Origin: Periplaneta americana
Taxonomy: Eukaryota; Arthropoda; Insecta; Blattodea; Blattidae
Direction of reading: 5' to 3'
Length of the DNA stretch: 64,000 nt
NCBI RefSeq assembly: GCF_040183065.1
Contig: NC_091127.1
Span: 24,116,891 to 24,180,890, forward strand
Shown here: piece after piece, positions 23,725 through 35,099 of the stretch
Numbering within the stretch: the stretch's first letter is position 1
Layout of the letters: each line of letters opens with the position of its first letter
Made by a program: the position numbers and the translations under genes
The notes under the pieces: model-generated
Told to the model about the DNA's origin: nothing
The model's input: the letters and a program-made list of their open reading frames with translations, nothing else
Databases searched by the model: none

Positions 23725-24581
23725 GACTTTTTTACATTAATCGGACCAGAATCGAATGCTTACTATAGCGTACTACAATCTCAAATACATAGGCCTATAT
23801 TTGAACATTTAACATCCTAGTACTCTCAATTAAGGAAGGAGCAATGAACTGAAAGTGGGTAAAAATCTTAATGCAGAAGTTATTGCGGTACCAGATATGA
23901 ATTTCATCAATGGAAATGACAGAATTTATATCAAATTTCACGAAATCCTTATAAGTAATACATAATAATCTGACATTCCATGACTGAGTAAGCTCAATGT
24001 GTTTAGAGGCATTCATTTCTTACTTCTTGTAGAGCAGTAGAATTGGCAATTTGATCAACGAATAAAATTTGACCCTGGGGCATATTTAGTCAGAATATTT
24101 CTTCAACAAAGGTCTTTAAACCATATAAGCTTCTCCCAGCACATTCCACTACTTTTACTTAAAACAAGGAAATCAAATTTACGAGATTTATATGCTATCA
24201 AATCCACGGCATTCATCTTGAAATTCGATTTGTACGTTTGCCTAGGTCCCTTGTGAGCAGTGTTATCCTGTTTCGCTGTGTATAGATAGATAATTATTGA
24301 GAAATTACACAATTATCTACAGCGGAAGCAATGGGCAACCAGATCCAACGTTGTTGATTGCTTGTTATGCGAGCGAATGACCATACGCTAGTCGCTGACA
24401 CCGACGTCAGTACGTAATACCCGAACTTACCCTACTGCATGCTCATGTAGTACAATCTTCAAGTTTTAAACTTACGACATCGCTAATAATATGAAAGAAT
24501 CATACAAAAAAAAAAAAACAACTTTGCTGGATAATAATTACCTGTCGTAAATTTCCACTTTGGATTAAAATAGTTTATGTT
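23725..24581. other. No recognisable feature
   Basis: Unique-looking AT-rich sequence. A 12-A run lies near 24508. Confidence 0.4.
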
Positions 24582-24684
24582 TTATGGCCGCTTGCATCAA
24601 CGTTGGTTAGTGTAACCACTGGTTAAAATTGCCATCTAAATCGTAGTTAAGCATTTTTACGGTGCATCGACCTCGGTTAGGACT

Positions 24685-25528
24685 TAAGGTACGGTCACAC
24701 GTCGCTACTTTTGCAGCGCTGCAGTACAAAAAACTGCGCAACTCTCGTACTGCGACGTGTGAACAACGGTGCAACCCGAAAAGTTGGCGGCTGCCGAACT
24801 TGCTGCCCGCTATTTTTTCATGGTGCGCGCAGCTTAAAAGTAGCGACGTGTGAACAGGGTTCTCAGGGTTGCAGCCGCAGCATTTTTGATATCGGTTTTG
24901 TTGAAACTTTTGCTGCGGTTGCGACCAGTGTTACCACCCAAATGTGACAATGATACTTTTATTGTTTGGATGTATTTTAATGTTAGATGTGATTAAAATA
25001 CATTATTTGTAACAGTTATTAAATGCACAACACAGTCTGAGCATATTTGCTGACGATATAATTAATTTTTTTTTTAATTTTCTGTAGCGTAGTTTCAAAC
25101 ACGAGGATTGCCAACATTGATAACGTGAATATGCTGTTGGTTATCATTTAAGTATATAGGCGTTTTAAAAAGCTTTATAGTAAAAATAATGCCAATTTCT
25201 GAATACTAGTTATGACAGAAAAGGAAATAATAGATAAGTAAGGTTTCGCATGAGTTTCTTAATAATGCGAACATAACCACAAAATGTATATTGAGAAGTC
25301 AACACGGAGATGGAAACCTGCAGCATGACTGCGGCTGCAAAAGTAGCGCCTTGTGTGTGAACAGACTCGCAACCTCCAGTTGCAACTTTTGCAGCACTCG
25401 GGTTGCGCAGCACGAAAAGTAGCGTGCAACGCACTACTTTTGGCTTACGTGTGAACACGACACGCAACTTTTGCAGCTGCAGTACAAAAGTTGTACAGCA
25501 AAAGTAGCGACGTGTGACCGTACCTTTA
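24685..25528. mobile_element. Palindromic element inside the Harbinger copy
   Basis: Terminal inverted repeats of at least 30 bp (TTAAGGTACGGTCACACGTC left; TAAAGGTACGGTCACACGTC right, inverted), continuing with CTACTTTTGC. Inner blocks of GCAGTACAAAA and CGACGTGTGAAC motifs repeat in both halves. Non-coding. Superfamily not assigned. Confidence 0.83.
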
Positions 25529-25740
25529 TACACAGGAGATTTACCACGGCCATCTCTAACCAACCGTATTCGAGCTGTTAAAGAGATAACCAGTGATTAG
25601 CAGGCCTAGTAAAACAAAATGGCCGCCAGATCTACAGCTGTTATTTCGAAGACTATTAGTATTGTACTTGGATAGGAATGAAGGTGAGCGTCAAGTTTTA
25701 TTAGTGGAAATAGAATTTTTACGAAAAATTAGGTATCAGT

Positions 25741-26050
25741 AAATTTCAGAAGGGATTTCGTTGATCAAAATCTATCGTGTCATTCCTGCTGCAACAAATG
25801 GATCACTTGGAATAGCCTACAAACAGAAACAACCCTGTTTCTCCCATGAACCGGCTGTTTACATTACGATTCTATGCAACTGATAGTTTCAGCATTTTAA
25901 TGGGGATAACTGGATTATCTGTTTTCCTACATCGTTGGCTGAACGAAGATAGGTTATGGATGGATCTTGCGATATTTCATACTTCCCTGATATTATTTGG
26001 GATCCTGGATTGTACACACATTCCTTCTAATCATCTTCATCCGTTTTCTT
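25741..26050 (+). pseudogene. HARBI1-like nuclease relic
   Basis: Translation gives FLLQQMDHLE, a stop, PTNRNNPVSPMNRLFTLRFY, then ATDSFSILMG. Harbinger-derived nucleases have a near-identical block in which PVSP is followed by a leucine-rich stretch and TLRFYATG. Further on, ILDCTHIPS resembles the catalytic-region motif G-x-I-D-C-T-H-I. The spacing between the blocks is shorter than normal and stops are present, so it is deleted and inactive. Confidence 0.77.
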
Positions 26051-26167
26051 TAACTATGGATATTACAATTTTTTAAATTTTACATAGGCCTATTAAGAAT
26101 TTCTCATATTTAAATATAGTAATGAAATCTATCAATACTTCAGACTCACATCTCACATTGGTATATA

Positions 26168-26380
26168 GGGGAGAGTCGGGTAGTATCAGACATCGGGTAG
26201 TATCGGACAGTGCGTTTCTTCCATCTACCACCATATGGTAGTACCTGAATGACATGTTACGTTTCTCTATGCGACATCACAGAAACGTAACCATGTTAAT
26301 CAGGTACTATCATCGTGTGGTAGATGAAAGAAACTCACTGTCCGATATTACCCGATGTCCGATACTACCCGACTCTCCCC
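26168..26380. mobile_element. 213-bp palindromic MITE
   Basis: Near-complete inverted repeat (GGGGAGAGTCGGGTAGTATC at both ends) flanked by TA at 26166-26167 and 26381-26382. Arms are about 95 bp around a short centre. Confidence 0.92.
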
Positions 26381-26470
26381 TAATCATTTTCGCTTTTAAT
26401 TTTCCATTTTGTACGATTCTAACCTAACAACAATGAAAAACAAAAAAATGCAACCCGTAAATATAACAAC

Positions 26471-27226
26471 AAATACCTTACTATAATAATACCGGACAGC
26501 TGTATACTAGCAGCATTGGCGTGAGTGCGAAATATCGCGGACCTGACATCTAGCGGAGCGGCGTCAAATTACATCCACAAATACAAATATTAATTGAATA
26601 GTACCGTATTTAATGTAACATTATTTTATATCAAAGCTGCATATTATGAGAAATATTGCGTATTTTTTCTTTGCTTTAGTGAGACAAAATCAATTCTGAC
26701 ATTAAGAATGAATTTACAATAACGCTTTATATACGCATTGCTGACAACTGCAAATATGAAAATGGTAGTAATCTGATACTTGTAATAATTAGTAAAGGCA
26801 TGTGGACAACAATAAAACTTAATTTGCTAAAACCTTAAAATTTCCAATATATTTTAACTTCTATTTATTTATTAGGCTTAAATAAAAAAGCTAATTTTTA
26901 TTGTTCTTTCAACACAGAGACAAAGACATTAGGCCTAATAAAGAATTTTACTGACTCACGCTTTATGAATTCTCGGAAATCGAAAGTACGATTTTGAGCA
27001 ATTTGTAATGCTGCAATTGTCACAATTATAAACAGCACACATACACCCTGACATTTTAACACAGCACCAATTAATAAAACGATTAACTAGCCCAGCAACA
27101 ATATACATTGCAGTTGATTACAGCTTGTTTCGCGAGCATCTCCACACCGGCCGCCTAGGTAGCAGCACCAGCGTCGTTCGCGCGCAGAACTGCTAGCTGT
27201 CTGGTATTATTATAGTAAGGTATTTG
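26471..27226. mobile_element. TIR element with 8-bp target duplication (hAT-like MITE)
   Basis: The ends AAATACCTTACTATAATAAT and their inverse are flanked by ATAACAAC at 26463-26470 and 27227-27234. An 8-bp duplication suits hAT-type insertion. No transposase frame is present. Confidence 0.83.
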
Positions 27227-27553
27227 ATAACAACGCCCAACGACAAACAAATGCAAAGCGAAAATGTAGGATACGTTCATATCACTGTAGAACGGAGTAA
27301 GCGCAGTCGTTTTTAGTCATTGACTATTATCTTTGTAGACGTATGGATGCTCTCCTTTCGTTATTTTGTAGAAACAGTTTACCATCACCGACTTTACCCT
27401 GGTTAAATGAAGTGTCAGCTAACCTTGTTTAAGTAAGAGATAATTATGAATGGTGCACATAAATTACATTTTAACCATGGTTACTTTTTAGCCGTTGTTT
27501 TGTAACCCACGGATACTACATTTTTTTAGTGACGTTGATGCACGTGGCCGTTA

Positions 27554-27965
27554 GTGTATTCGAGTGTTAGGTCTTTAACATGTCTGGGAAAATACCTCAG
27601 GAGAAATACTTCTTTCATATTTTGGAACATTTACCTCAACTATTAACGAGAACGGAGATATGCAGCAAGTCTGCACCTCGATTTTAGAATCACACTAACA
27701 CTGAATTCGATCAAATTAGCTACTCAGACAGACGACAAATAAATTACTTCGTTGGTACGTGTTGAAAATTGAACCTAGTTCAATTAACGAATACAATACA
27801 GACAGATAATTCCTCTCTTTGATAGGCTTTCATTAATGTTTGTACGTCCATGAATGTAATTATACAATAATTGGTTCAGAATGTCAGATGCCTACTTCAT
27901 TTGTGACAATAACGAATACATGAAAACGATGTTATCAATCCAGCTCTTATTTCTTATTGATTTCG
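27554..27965. other. No recognisable feature
   Basis: No supported frame or repeat. Confidence 0.4.
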
Positions 27966-27969
27966 TTGC

Positions 27970-28019
<50 letters not shown>
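27966..28019. repeat. (AAT)n microsatellite
   Basis: About 17 AAT units. Confidence 0.96.
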
Positions 28020-28024
<5 letters not shown>

Positions 28025-28239
28025 TTATGTTGGCGACAACTCATACAAGGGTCAAGGTTGGTCAATCATGTCCACATGCCTCAGCAAAGGTGAACGATTA
28101 TCCAATCAATACGAGGGTATCGTGTAGGTAGCTGGTAGTAGGCCTACGATGACTGGGCCAGTCGTTATGACTTGTTTTCGAAATAGAATTTCTCTACTCA
28201 CGTCAGTATTTCCAAATTAATCACGATGCTGGGTGCGCA

Positions 28240-28348
28240 CTGGTCCTATATACTTATCGAAATTTTGAAAATTCTTTCCACACGAGGATTCGAACCAGCG
28301 TTCATTCCGTAACTTGAGTCTTAGGTATGTTGCCTTGGAACACGACGC
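28240..28348 (-). mobile_element. tRNA-like SINE head
   Basis: On the minus strand a tRNA-like segment with B-box GGTTCGAATCCTCG and a preceding arm AGACTCAAGTTACGGAATGA is followed by an AT-rich body. The A-box is degenerate, so it is read as a SINE relic and not a tRNA gene. Confidence 0.55.
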
Positions 28349-29116
28349 TATGAATTCTGCAGTGCCTGGGAAAAGTGACATAAGTCAGTTTCCACAAACT
28401 GTTTTTGATAATTTGACAACTTACACTGGTTTATGTCGATTTGATTTTTTTCTGTATGAATTATTGTAATGGGAGAAATACTTATCAGCGTATTCCGAAT
28501 CTCACCGGACCGGTGGACAACAATGACGTCACGCTGCAGCGAAATAGGAACAAAACTGCTGGAAGGATCGATGGCTGTCATGGCGACTGTATAAGTTGTT
28601 GTCTGTGCTAAGCTAGCAAAATTTTGAGAAATTTCTGTACTGCCATCTCGTTCAAAGAAAAGAGAGCATAAACAATTTATTTCTTGAACCGGTAGTAATA
28701 ACTGGTCCGTTGACATGTTCGCTCATAAACCATTAACATATTGTTTTTACGTTGTGCTCATTACAAACAATACAGCAGAACACACCGGCATGACACAACA
28801 GTGCACGATGTTATTCGTCTGCTAATTCCCGCCCTATACAAGAACCAATCAGATTCACTGATGGCGGCTGATGGAGACTGCCACCACCTCTGCAAGCTGA
28901 TGGCACCGGTGCGACACCGGTGGAGCATCAGTGACTCCATCGGTGAAATTCGGAACACCGTGATGCCATCAGATTGCTCAGCGCTGAGATTCGGAATACG
29001 GTCTGTGTCTCTTTTTCCAAGCGAGCAGATTTTCCGTAAGTTGTCAATAAATTATATCAAAAAATGTTTGTGGAAACTGACATGTCACTTTTCCCAGGCA
29101 TTGCAGAATTCATAGT
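28349..29116. mobile_element. Foldback element with ~50-bp inverted ends
   Basis: Left ATGAATTCTGCAGTGCCTGG and onward to GTTTCCACAAAC; right is the inverse ending GGCATTGCAGAATTCAT. Internal halves share TCGGAATACG/CGTATTCCGA-type blocks and the GAGATTCGGAAT motif. No coding content and no clear target duplication. Confidence 0.75.
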
Positions 29117-29118
29117 GA

Positions 29119-29144
29119 TAATAATGACAATAATAATAATGATA

Positions 29145-29175
<31 letters not shown>

Positions 29176-29190
29176 TATCAATAATAATAA
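29119..29190. repeat. (AAT)n-type microsatellite
   Basis: Interrupted AAT units directly beside the foldback end. Confidence 0.9.
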
Positions 29191-29373
29191 TAAAATTACT
29201 ATCATTTGTGAGACTCAGACCCGTCTTCGAACAGTTGACTAAACATCAATCTCTAGATCACTGCACGTTTAGGAGCCTGCACCTGTTTGCCAAAACCTTA
29301 TTTAGACGCGGCAGTTCGAAAAGGAAACAACTCAAAATGCAAAGTTTCATACTGCAGTAAAAAATCCAATTAA

Positions 29374-30049
29374 GGGGTTAGGTACAGCTTACAGCAGTAA
29401 AATTTTGGAAATATTCAACATTTTTCTCCTCCATTACTGTATTTGTACAATAATGAAAGTTAGTTTGTGTAAAATACTGTCCTTCTGTTATATGAAAAAA
29501 TATTTTTACGATAAAAAACATATTTTTTAAAAATTCAAAATGGTGGCAGTTCACTGTGCAGTGATGACGTGTTTCCCTCATAACTCAAAAACTATCCAAT
29601 ATTCTGTGATGAAATTTTTTATGTGTATTTATGCATGTGATATCTACAATATGATGCAAAATCACTTCTCTACCTTTGATAGATTGATAAAAATAAATTC
29701 ATTTAAAAAATGGTCAAATATCAGTATTTTCTTCTAACACAAAATAAAAAAAAAATATTATTTATTAAGGAATGTAGTTGAAAGGGGGTGATACTGTAAA
29801 CATGAGTTTCAGAAATAAAAAAGAAGAGAACATGAAAAAGTTAAAAAGTTCATGAGTTATGAGGGAAAAGCTTCGTCACTGCACAGTGAATTTTGAAAAT
29901 TTTTTAAATCGTAAAAATATTTTTTTTATATAGCAGAAGGACAGTGGTTTACACATACCAATTTTCATTATTGTACAGGATACAGTAATGGAGGGAAAAA
30001 ATGTTGAATATTCCCAAAACTTTTACTGCTGTAAGCTGTACCTAACCCC
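29374..30049. mobile_element. TTAA-flanked foldback element
   Basis: Ends GGGGTTAGGTACAGCTTACA in both orientations, flanked by TTAA at 29370-29373 and 30050-30053. Arms of about 200 bp or more share blocks such as CAGTAAAA, CTCCATTACTGTAT, CTGTCCTTCTG and TTCACTGTGCAGTGA. TTAA target and lack of coding suggest a piggyBac-type MITE. Confidence 0.87.
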
Positions 30050-30213
30050 TTAAAATCATTTTAATTGGAACTTATAGTATATGCCTATGCCTATAAGAAA
30101 CATCATTAATAGAATTTGTATTAATTTAAATGATCCTTAGACTTTTCACAGCTACATGAAATTTAAAATGCAGTTTTCTCAAAACTTCAAATTTTGAGTT
30201 ATTTCCCTTTTGA

Positions 30214-30918
30214 ACTGGTCCGTCGATTTGTGTTCTCCACAACTCTAAAGGTCGACGATTGAGGGAGATATTGCGGAACAGAAGGTTTGAATCATGGTGT
30301 AAATTACTTCATAAGGGCAAAGATGTTATCCTGTATTCTGAGTGCCCCAAGGCAAATTCCTGGATGTCATCAAAAGCAAATTTATCAATTTCAGAATACA
30401 CTAATGCAATTAAAATGTCCAGCAATCTATCTGCGGTTAGATCTGTGCCCGGCAGAAGTTTCAACACAACCCGTTGTCGCCATCCCGGCTGCAACGAGAC
30501 GGAAACTCTTGGTCACGTGTTGGGGTTCTGTCGAAAAACGGAGCTGCTGCGCAACAATCGACACCATAAGGCCAGGACCGGTATTGCTGATGTCCTCAAG
30601 CGTCGTGGATGGGAACTATACGAGGAGATCCACTGCGTTTCATCCTTAGATTCGAACAGAAGAGCAGATATTGTAGCCATCCACAGGACTCAATCTAAGG
30701 GATTAGTTCTTGATACTACAATCCGGTTTGAGAGGGATGCCCTGCAGGCACAACACGTTGATGAGGAGAAGAAATTCATTTATGGGTCCTGCATCCCGTA
30801 TATAAGGGAGAAATATAACATTCCCACTAGTCAGTGGAGTGTTTCTGGTCTTTTGTTTGGTGCACGTGGCACATTCCCTAAATTCACATGTCATATTTTA
30901 AAAGCACTCGGACTCTGA
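30214..30918 (+). CDS. R2-type (restriction-like) endonuclease domain of a LINE, partial
   Basis: Open over about 234 codons from after a stop at 30211-30213 to a stop at 30916-30918. It would nick target DNA for a non-LTR element carrying a C-terminal restriction-like nuclease. Visible are a zinc knuckle CRHPGCNETETLGHVLGFC (C-x4-C-x7-H-x4-C), then RHHKARTGIADVLKRRGWEL, followed by RRADIVAIH and VLDTTIRFE, which correspond to the acidic PD-(D/E)xK-like core of R2/R4-type elements, and a conserved tail KKFIYGSCIPYIREKYNIP. The reverse transcriptase is missing upstream, so this is a 5'-truncated insertion despite its intact frame. No methionine start is meaningful; the frame is read through from the truncated edge. 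Confidence 0.82.
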   Translation, partial: TGPSICVLHNSKGRRLREILRNRRFESWCKLLHKGKDVILYSECPKANSWMSSKANLSISEYTNAIKMSSNLSAVRSVPGRSFNTTRCRHPGCNETETLGHVLGFCRKTELLRNNRHHKARTGIADVLKRRGWELYEEIHCVSSLDSNRRADIVAIHRTQSKGLVLDTTIRFERDALQAQHVDEEKKFIYGSCIPYIREKYNIPTSQWSVSGLLFGARGTFPKFTCHILKALGL

Positions 30919-31615
30919 TTTTTTGAAATTAAAAAACATTCTGTTGAATATTCTTAAGGATTCAATCCAAATATTACATTACCATTTATATTTTGGCCAT
31001 TGATGATTCTATTGGGTTTTCATTTCTCTGAATTTTTTTAAACAATTCCTGTCTTTATAAATTATTCTGTAGTGCTTTTATTCTGGATCTTTATGGTCAC
31101 CCTCATTGAGGGCAGATTATTTTCTTTAAATATTTATATATAAGGAGAAAGTATCTGCACCGAAAAATCTCTCAATCTCAGTAACAAACAAGCATGAATT
31201 CACTACATCTGGATAATACAAATTCCTTAATAGTGATACCTTTTCATTACTTGTGCCTGATTTTGATTAAACTTATTTTTCAACCTGTTTTGGAGGTAAC
31301 ATGTGTTGTTGTTGCCTCCAACAATCTGTATGAACATAAGTAGCTGCTTTCGGGAGAAAAATTTGATACCAACTCTCATTTCTTCGTTTTTTTTTATTTC
31401 TGGTTATAAAATGTTACGAGGAATAACTTTATGAGCGGAGCTGTGGACAAGGTTCCCAGCGGGAGTTGCGATAGCAACCTGTCAGCTGTCATGCGTCAAC
31501 CCAACGACATATTCTCAAACCCTATTTCAAGGAAGATACCGTGATAAATTTTTCTGGGCAATATGTCGGCTACAGGTTGTTATAACATACCTATTTGAAT
31601 GAAACAAAATACAGG
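30919..31615. other. No recognisable feature
   Basis: Probably begins with the 3' UTR of the preceding LINE. No terminal repeat or tail is clear. Confidence 0.4.
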
Positions 31616-31617
31616 TA

Positions 31618-32721
31618 GGGTAAAGGTTGGTAATATTGTGATACGAGTAATATTGTGATAGTTCTTTTGAGAATTTATTACAATTCTACTGAGCGAGAGA
31701 AGAACCGGTTTTGTGCAGCAACTTGTCCACGAACATTCTCGTAATACGTTGACGCAAAAAACCGATCTTTTCGCTCAGTAAAATTGGGCAATATCAAGTT
31801 CCGCAAAAAAAAAAAAAAAAAAAAAACCCTCGTCAACCTTGTATCAAAGTGCGCAACTATCTCCCCTCATCAGTTACCCCACTCTTTCACATCAATACTA
31901 AGCAAATTCTCTTCACACTTCAGAGTAAACAAATTAGTAATGTCAATATTGTGTACTCTGTTCTGGGGTTAGGACTACTTATAGAGTTTCATGAACCTCT
32001 TGCTAATTTTAGGTAGGTCTAGTCTTGGATGAAGTTTTCTTCTTTGCGTGTATAAGATTCTTCTTGTTAGATTTATATCCCTGGTTGTTATTTTCTAGCT
32101 TATTTCTTGTTGGGCTGAGCATATTTCTCTCCTGATTAATTCTGAAGGTCTGTCGAACAAGTCTTCTCCACTGGTTTTGCGTTTCGCGGCATTTGTAATC
32201 ATATGACGGTGTACAGTTACATCTTTTCATGGTTGTGATTTGCTCCTCTATTTAAAAGAATATCACCTTCAACAGTTGTCACTATTTCGGCATTGCACAT
32301 TTTCACTATGCACCTCAATTTCTGTTCCTCTTTGTTCTTGTAATACTTCCTGTATTCATATCCATCAAGTATAGTTAGTTCCTTCCCTTTTTTGACTGTT
32401 GATTTTAATCATGTTGCTTATAGTTGCTGCAAGCCGAGGTACGTAACAAAATAACCAGTGCGCGAGCCGTGGAAGAGTGAGTTTGCAGTAGCTTTGCGCA
32501 GAGTAATCAATGCTGCGCGCGCACACGGAAAATAGTACCCGAGCTGTCACAGTAGGGGAGGGGAAAACAGTGGGGGCAGTTGTTATTGTTGCCACCGCGA
32601 AGCATATTTGCGGAGTTTGAATATATATTTGGGAGTTTGATAACACCGGTAAAATTGTGATACATTTTCAAAAAGAACTATCACAATATTACTCGTATCA
32701 CAGTATTACCGACCTTTACCC
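31618..32721. mobile_element. 1.1-kb TIR element carrying a FLYWCH relic
   Basis: Ends GGGTAAAGGTTGGTAATATT (left) and, inverted, GGGTAAAGGTCGGTAATACT (right), with ~50-bp inverted similarity (GATACGAGTAATATTGTGAT shared), flanked by TA. The interior holds a second motif (CTACTGAGCGAGAGAAG), a 21-A run at 31805 and a zinc-finger relic on the minus strand. Confidence 0.8.
32095..32395 (-). pseudogene. FLYWCH zinc-finger relic
   Basis: On the minus strand from about 32395: KGKELTILDGYEYRKYYKNK, then LRCIVKMCNAEIVT and ANHNHEK. Spacing of the conserved residues (DGY-x-Y, C-x5-C, H-x-H) is that of FLYWCH domains, a DNA-binding finger often borrowed by transposons. After a stop at HNHEKM, a different frame continues NAAKRKTSGEDLFDRPSELI and RREICSAQQEIS, typical of the following helical segment, so a frameshift separates the two. 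The usual tryptophan before the first cysteine is leucine-arginine here. It is likely captured or transposon-derived and non-functional. Confidence 0.75.
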
Positions 32722-32723
32722 TA

Positions 32724-33040
32724 CTTGAAGATATTTTAACCACAGAAAGGAAATTATTGTGCTATTTACGAGAATACAGGAATTAAAATAAAAAAAATTA
32801 AAGGGGACTGAAAAATAAATGCTACACAAGCATTTTATAGCCTGCGACATCATAAAAAGACCAAAGACATACATAATATAATCAAAGATTTAACAGTGTT
32901 CAACATAGTAAAGAATTTAGGTTTTGGTACAGCAACTTAGATGTAGAAAGCGAAGGTGAAGAAAAGGAAATCTTTCGGTTGATTTCGCTACCAGAAAAAA
33001 GTCCAAGAGAATACGTTCTCCTGATTATTGTCATCTTCGC
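32724..33040. other. No recognisable feature
   Basis: AT-rich sequence with no supported element. Confidence 0.4.
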
Positions 33041-33112
33041 TGGCCTAACGGATAATATGCTTGCCGTTGGATAGAGGTTCTCGAGTTCAAACCTGGCTGG
33101 CGATGTAATTTA
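33041..33112 (+). mobile_element. tRNA-like segment, probable SINE head
   Basis: TGGCCTAACGGATAA resembles an A-box and GAGTTCAAACC a B-box; TCGC and GCGA can pair as acceptor ends. No normal anticodon arm is apparent and SINEs are abundant nearby, so a tRNA gene is unlikely. Confidence 0.5.
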
Positions 33113-33640
33113 GAGAGTGATAAAATTCTTAGAATGGCTTCCTTAGGGAAAGAAATGAAGCTGGAAGATCCATTGAAGGAGGGCTAGAAAATTTCGAGGG
33201 GGAAAGCCGAAAATGGACGTAACTATTAGCTACAACATACGGGGGGGGACAAAGGGGGAGAAGTACAACGAGATGACCCAGAGCAGTTAGAAACGAGAAG
33301 GTACAGACTAAGAGGAGAGTGGTCGAAGTCTAGGCAACGAAACGGTAATAGCCAATTTGGCTGTTTGAAGATTCGAACGCGTAGGAATTAGTCATCTTAA
33401 CGGTAATAGCCGATTGGCTATTAATGATTTTTCTCAGATCAGAAGACCAGCCAATTGGCTCTTTGATGACTCCATCGATCTGTAAAAGGGGACGATTAGA
33501 TTCTGTTAGAGCCCGAGTTAGTTGTGAATAATTATTAATTTTTAGTCGTCACCAATGTCTGGGGAAGTGAATGCAGGTCCGTGGCCCATTTCTTTTAGGG
33601 CTAATCCCGACATTTGTCTTAGCGCCTTAGGAAAACCACG
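33113..33640. other. Unassigned, with local direct repeats
   Basis: AACGGTAATAGCCAATTTGG (33343) and AACGGTAATAGCCGATTGGC (33400) recur in variant form about 57 bp apart; a related CCAATTGGCT lies at 33450. A run of nine G is at 33241. No gene recognised. Confidence 0.5.
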
Positions 33641-33892
33641 GAGTCCACACCTTTGGAATAACGGCTAGCGCGTCTGGCCGCGAAACCAGGTGGCCCGGGT
33701 TCGATTCCCGGTCGGGGAAAATTACCTGGTTGAGGTTTTTTCCGGGGTTTTCCCTCAACCCAATATGAGCAAAATGCTGGGTAACTTTCGGTGCTGGACC
33801 CCGGACTCATTTCACCTGCATTATCACCTTCATCTCATTCAGACGCTAAATAACCTAAGCTGTTGATAAAGCGTCGTGAAATAACCTACTTA
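33641..33892 (+). mobile_element. Full tRNA-derived SINE (family C) with 9-bp target duplication
   Basis: AAAACCACG at 33632-33640 and 33893-33901 brackets the insert. The head includes TAACGGCTAGCGCGTCTGGC (A-box) and GGGTTCGATTCCC (B-box). The body has ATTACCTGGTTGAGG, TTCCGGGGTTTTCCCTCAAC and GGACTCATTTCACCTGC, and ends around GTTGATAAAGCGTCG. The other family copies are at 36266-36425 and 37735-37869. Confidence 0.9.
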
Positions 33893-34339
33893 AAAACCAC
33901 GAAAAACCCTTAGGCAGAATGTTTCTGCCTTCCTTTCAGTCTCCGCATACGATCCATATATCTTAATGTCGTCTATCATCTGATACCTTCTTCTACTCTG
34001 AAATTATCTTCCGTTCACCATTTCAGTGCATCTGTCAGTAGGCAGTTTCTTCTCAGCCAGTGACCCAGCCAGAAACCGGCTAACTGGTCTAATTTTTGAA
34101 GAATTCGAATAAGAAGAAAAGATGAAAAAAGAAAGGAAACAATATTTGAGGCAAGAAAATATCTTGCAATATTTCCCTCCTGCCCTTAGAACTTCATAAT
34201 CTTCAAGCGAAACCATCGAATTAATATGACTGGTTAGTTTGGTTTTCATTGATTTTAGATAGTTATTTAGACCTTCCTGGGCTTTGCTAGCCTTGCACTG
34301 TCGAATCGCATTTTCTTAGATGGAGTCATCAGGAACGTG

Positions 34340-34450
34340 GAAGGTAATTAGTGAGAATGATGGCTATCAGAGTTGAAGGTTCCTCCAATAGCACAGCGCT
34401 AGATCGCTGACCGATATTTCGTAAGCTTAGATTGAATCCTCGACATTGAC
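34340..34450 (+). mobile_element. Possible tRNA-like SINE relic
   Basis: ATAGCACAGCGCTAGATCGC followed by GATTGAATCCTCG has A-box/B-box-like order and spacing. The body is not recognised. Weak call. Confidence 0.35.
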
Positions 34451-34887
34451 TGGAGCAGCGAATAACTTTAAAAATTTGATTCCATCAACACTCTCCATTT
34501 TACTCTACATTTCCCCTCATTTCAATTATTTTCATCTCATTAAACATCTAGGATAAAGTGACGTATCGGCCTTGGTGATATCGGTTGGAAGCGACTAACC
34601 CGATACCGATCTTCTCTCTCTAATAATTACGATCACGGTCTATTGAACGAAGTAGACACACAGGACGGGACACAACTTCATGCGAAGTTAATATTTAAAT
34701 CTGGTGACCACTAGAGAACTGCTCTCCAATCTCTGTGGTAACTTAAAGGCGGCATACCAAACCGCAGAAATCAACTAATTTCATTCATCTCTCCTAAGGG
34801 AGTCAGTAGATGCTACAAACCTCAAAATCGCAAGGTAGAAATACTTTGATCCGTCCTAAGGAAATAAAAGAAAAGTAATTTAATTTT

Positions 34888-35095
34888 GACGAACGCGAGA
34901 TAAATATGAGACAAATTTTGCGTGGAGATGTCTCATTCATAACGAGGGAATAAAAGAGCGAGATAAATATTATGAGACAAATTTTACCTAGAGCCGTTTC
35001 ATTTGAAACGATGAAGTAAGAAAAGCAAGATAAAGATGCGATAAACTTTTTCAGAGCCATTTAATTAAGAAACAATGATAAGAAATGAATTTTAA
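34888..35095. repeat. Degenerate ~70-bp tandem repeat
   Basis: Three diverged units containing CGAGATAAATAT(T)ATGAGAC, AAATTTT and a CATT(T/C)-A-AACGA block, at about 34893, 34958 and 35025. Non-coding. Confidence 0.65.
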
Positions 35096-35099
35096 AGAT

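Larger units (their letters stand above)
24585..27550. mobile_element. PIF/Harbinger-like transposon, decayed and multiply invaded
   Basis: Ends TGGCCGCTTGCATCAACG (left) and, inverted, CGGCCACGTGCATCAACG (right) are flanked by TTA at 24582-24584 and 27551-27553, the 3-bp duplication typical of PIF/Harbinger. Both ends continue into imperfect inverted sequence containing AACCANNGTTAAAAT. A HARBI1-like relic at 25741-26050 supports the assignment. Three palindromic elements inside account for about 1.8 of the 2.97 kb. Confidence 0.75.

Noticed and set aside
33655..33716. tRNA gene candidate with good A and B boxes
   Set aside because: It is the head of a SINE bounded by a 9-bp duplication, with two further family copies nearby.
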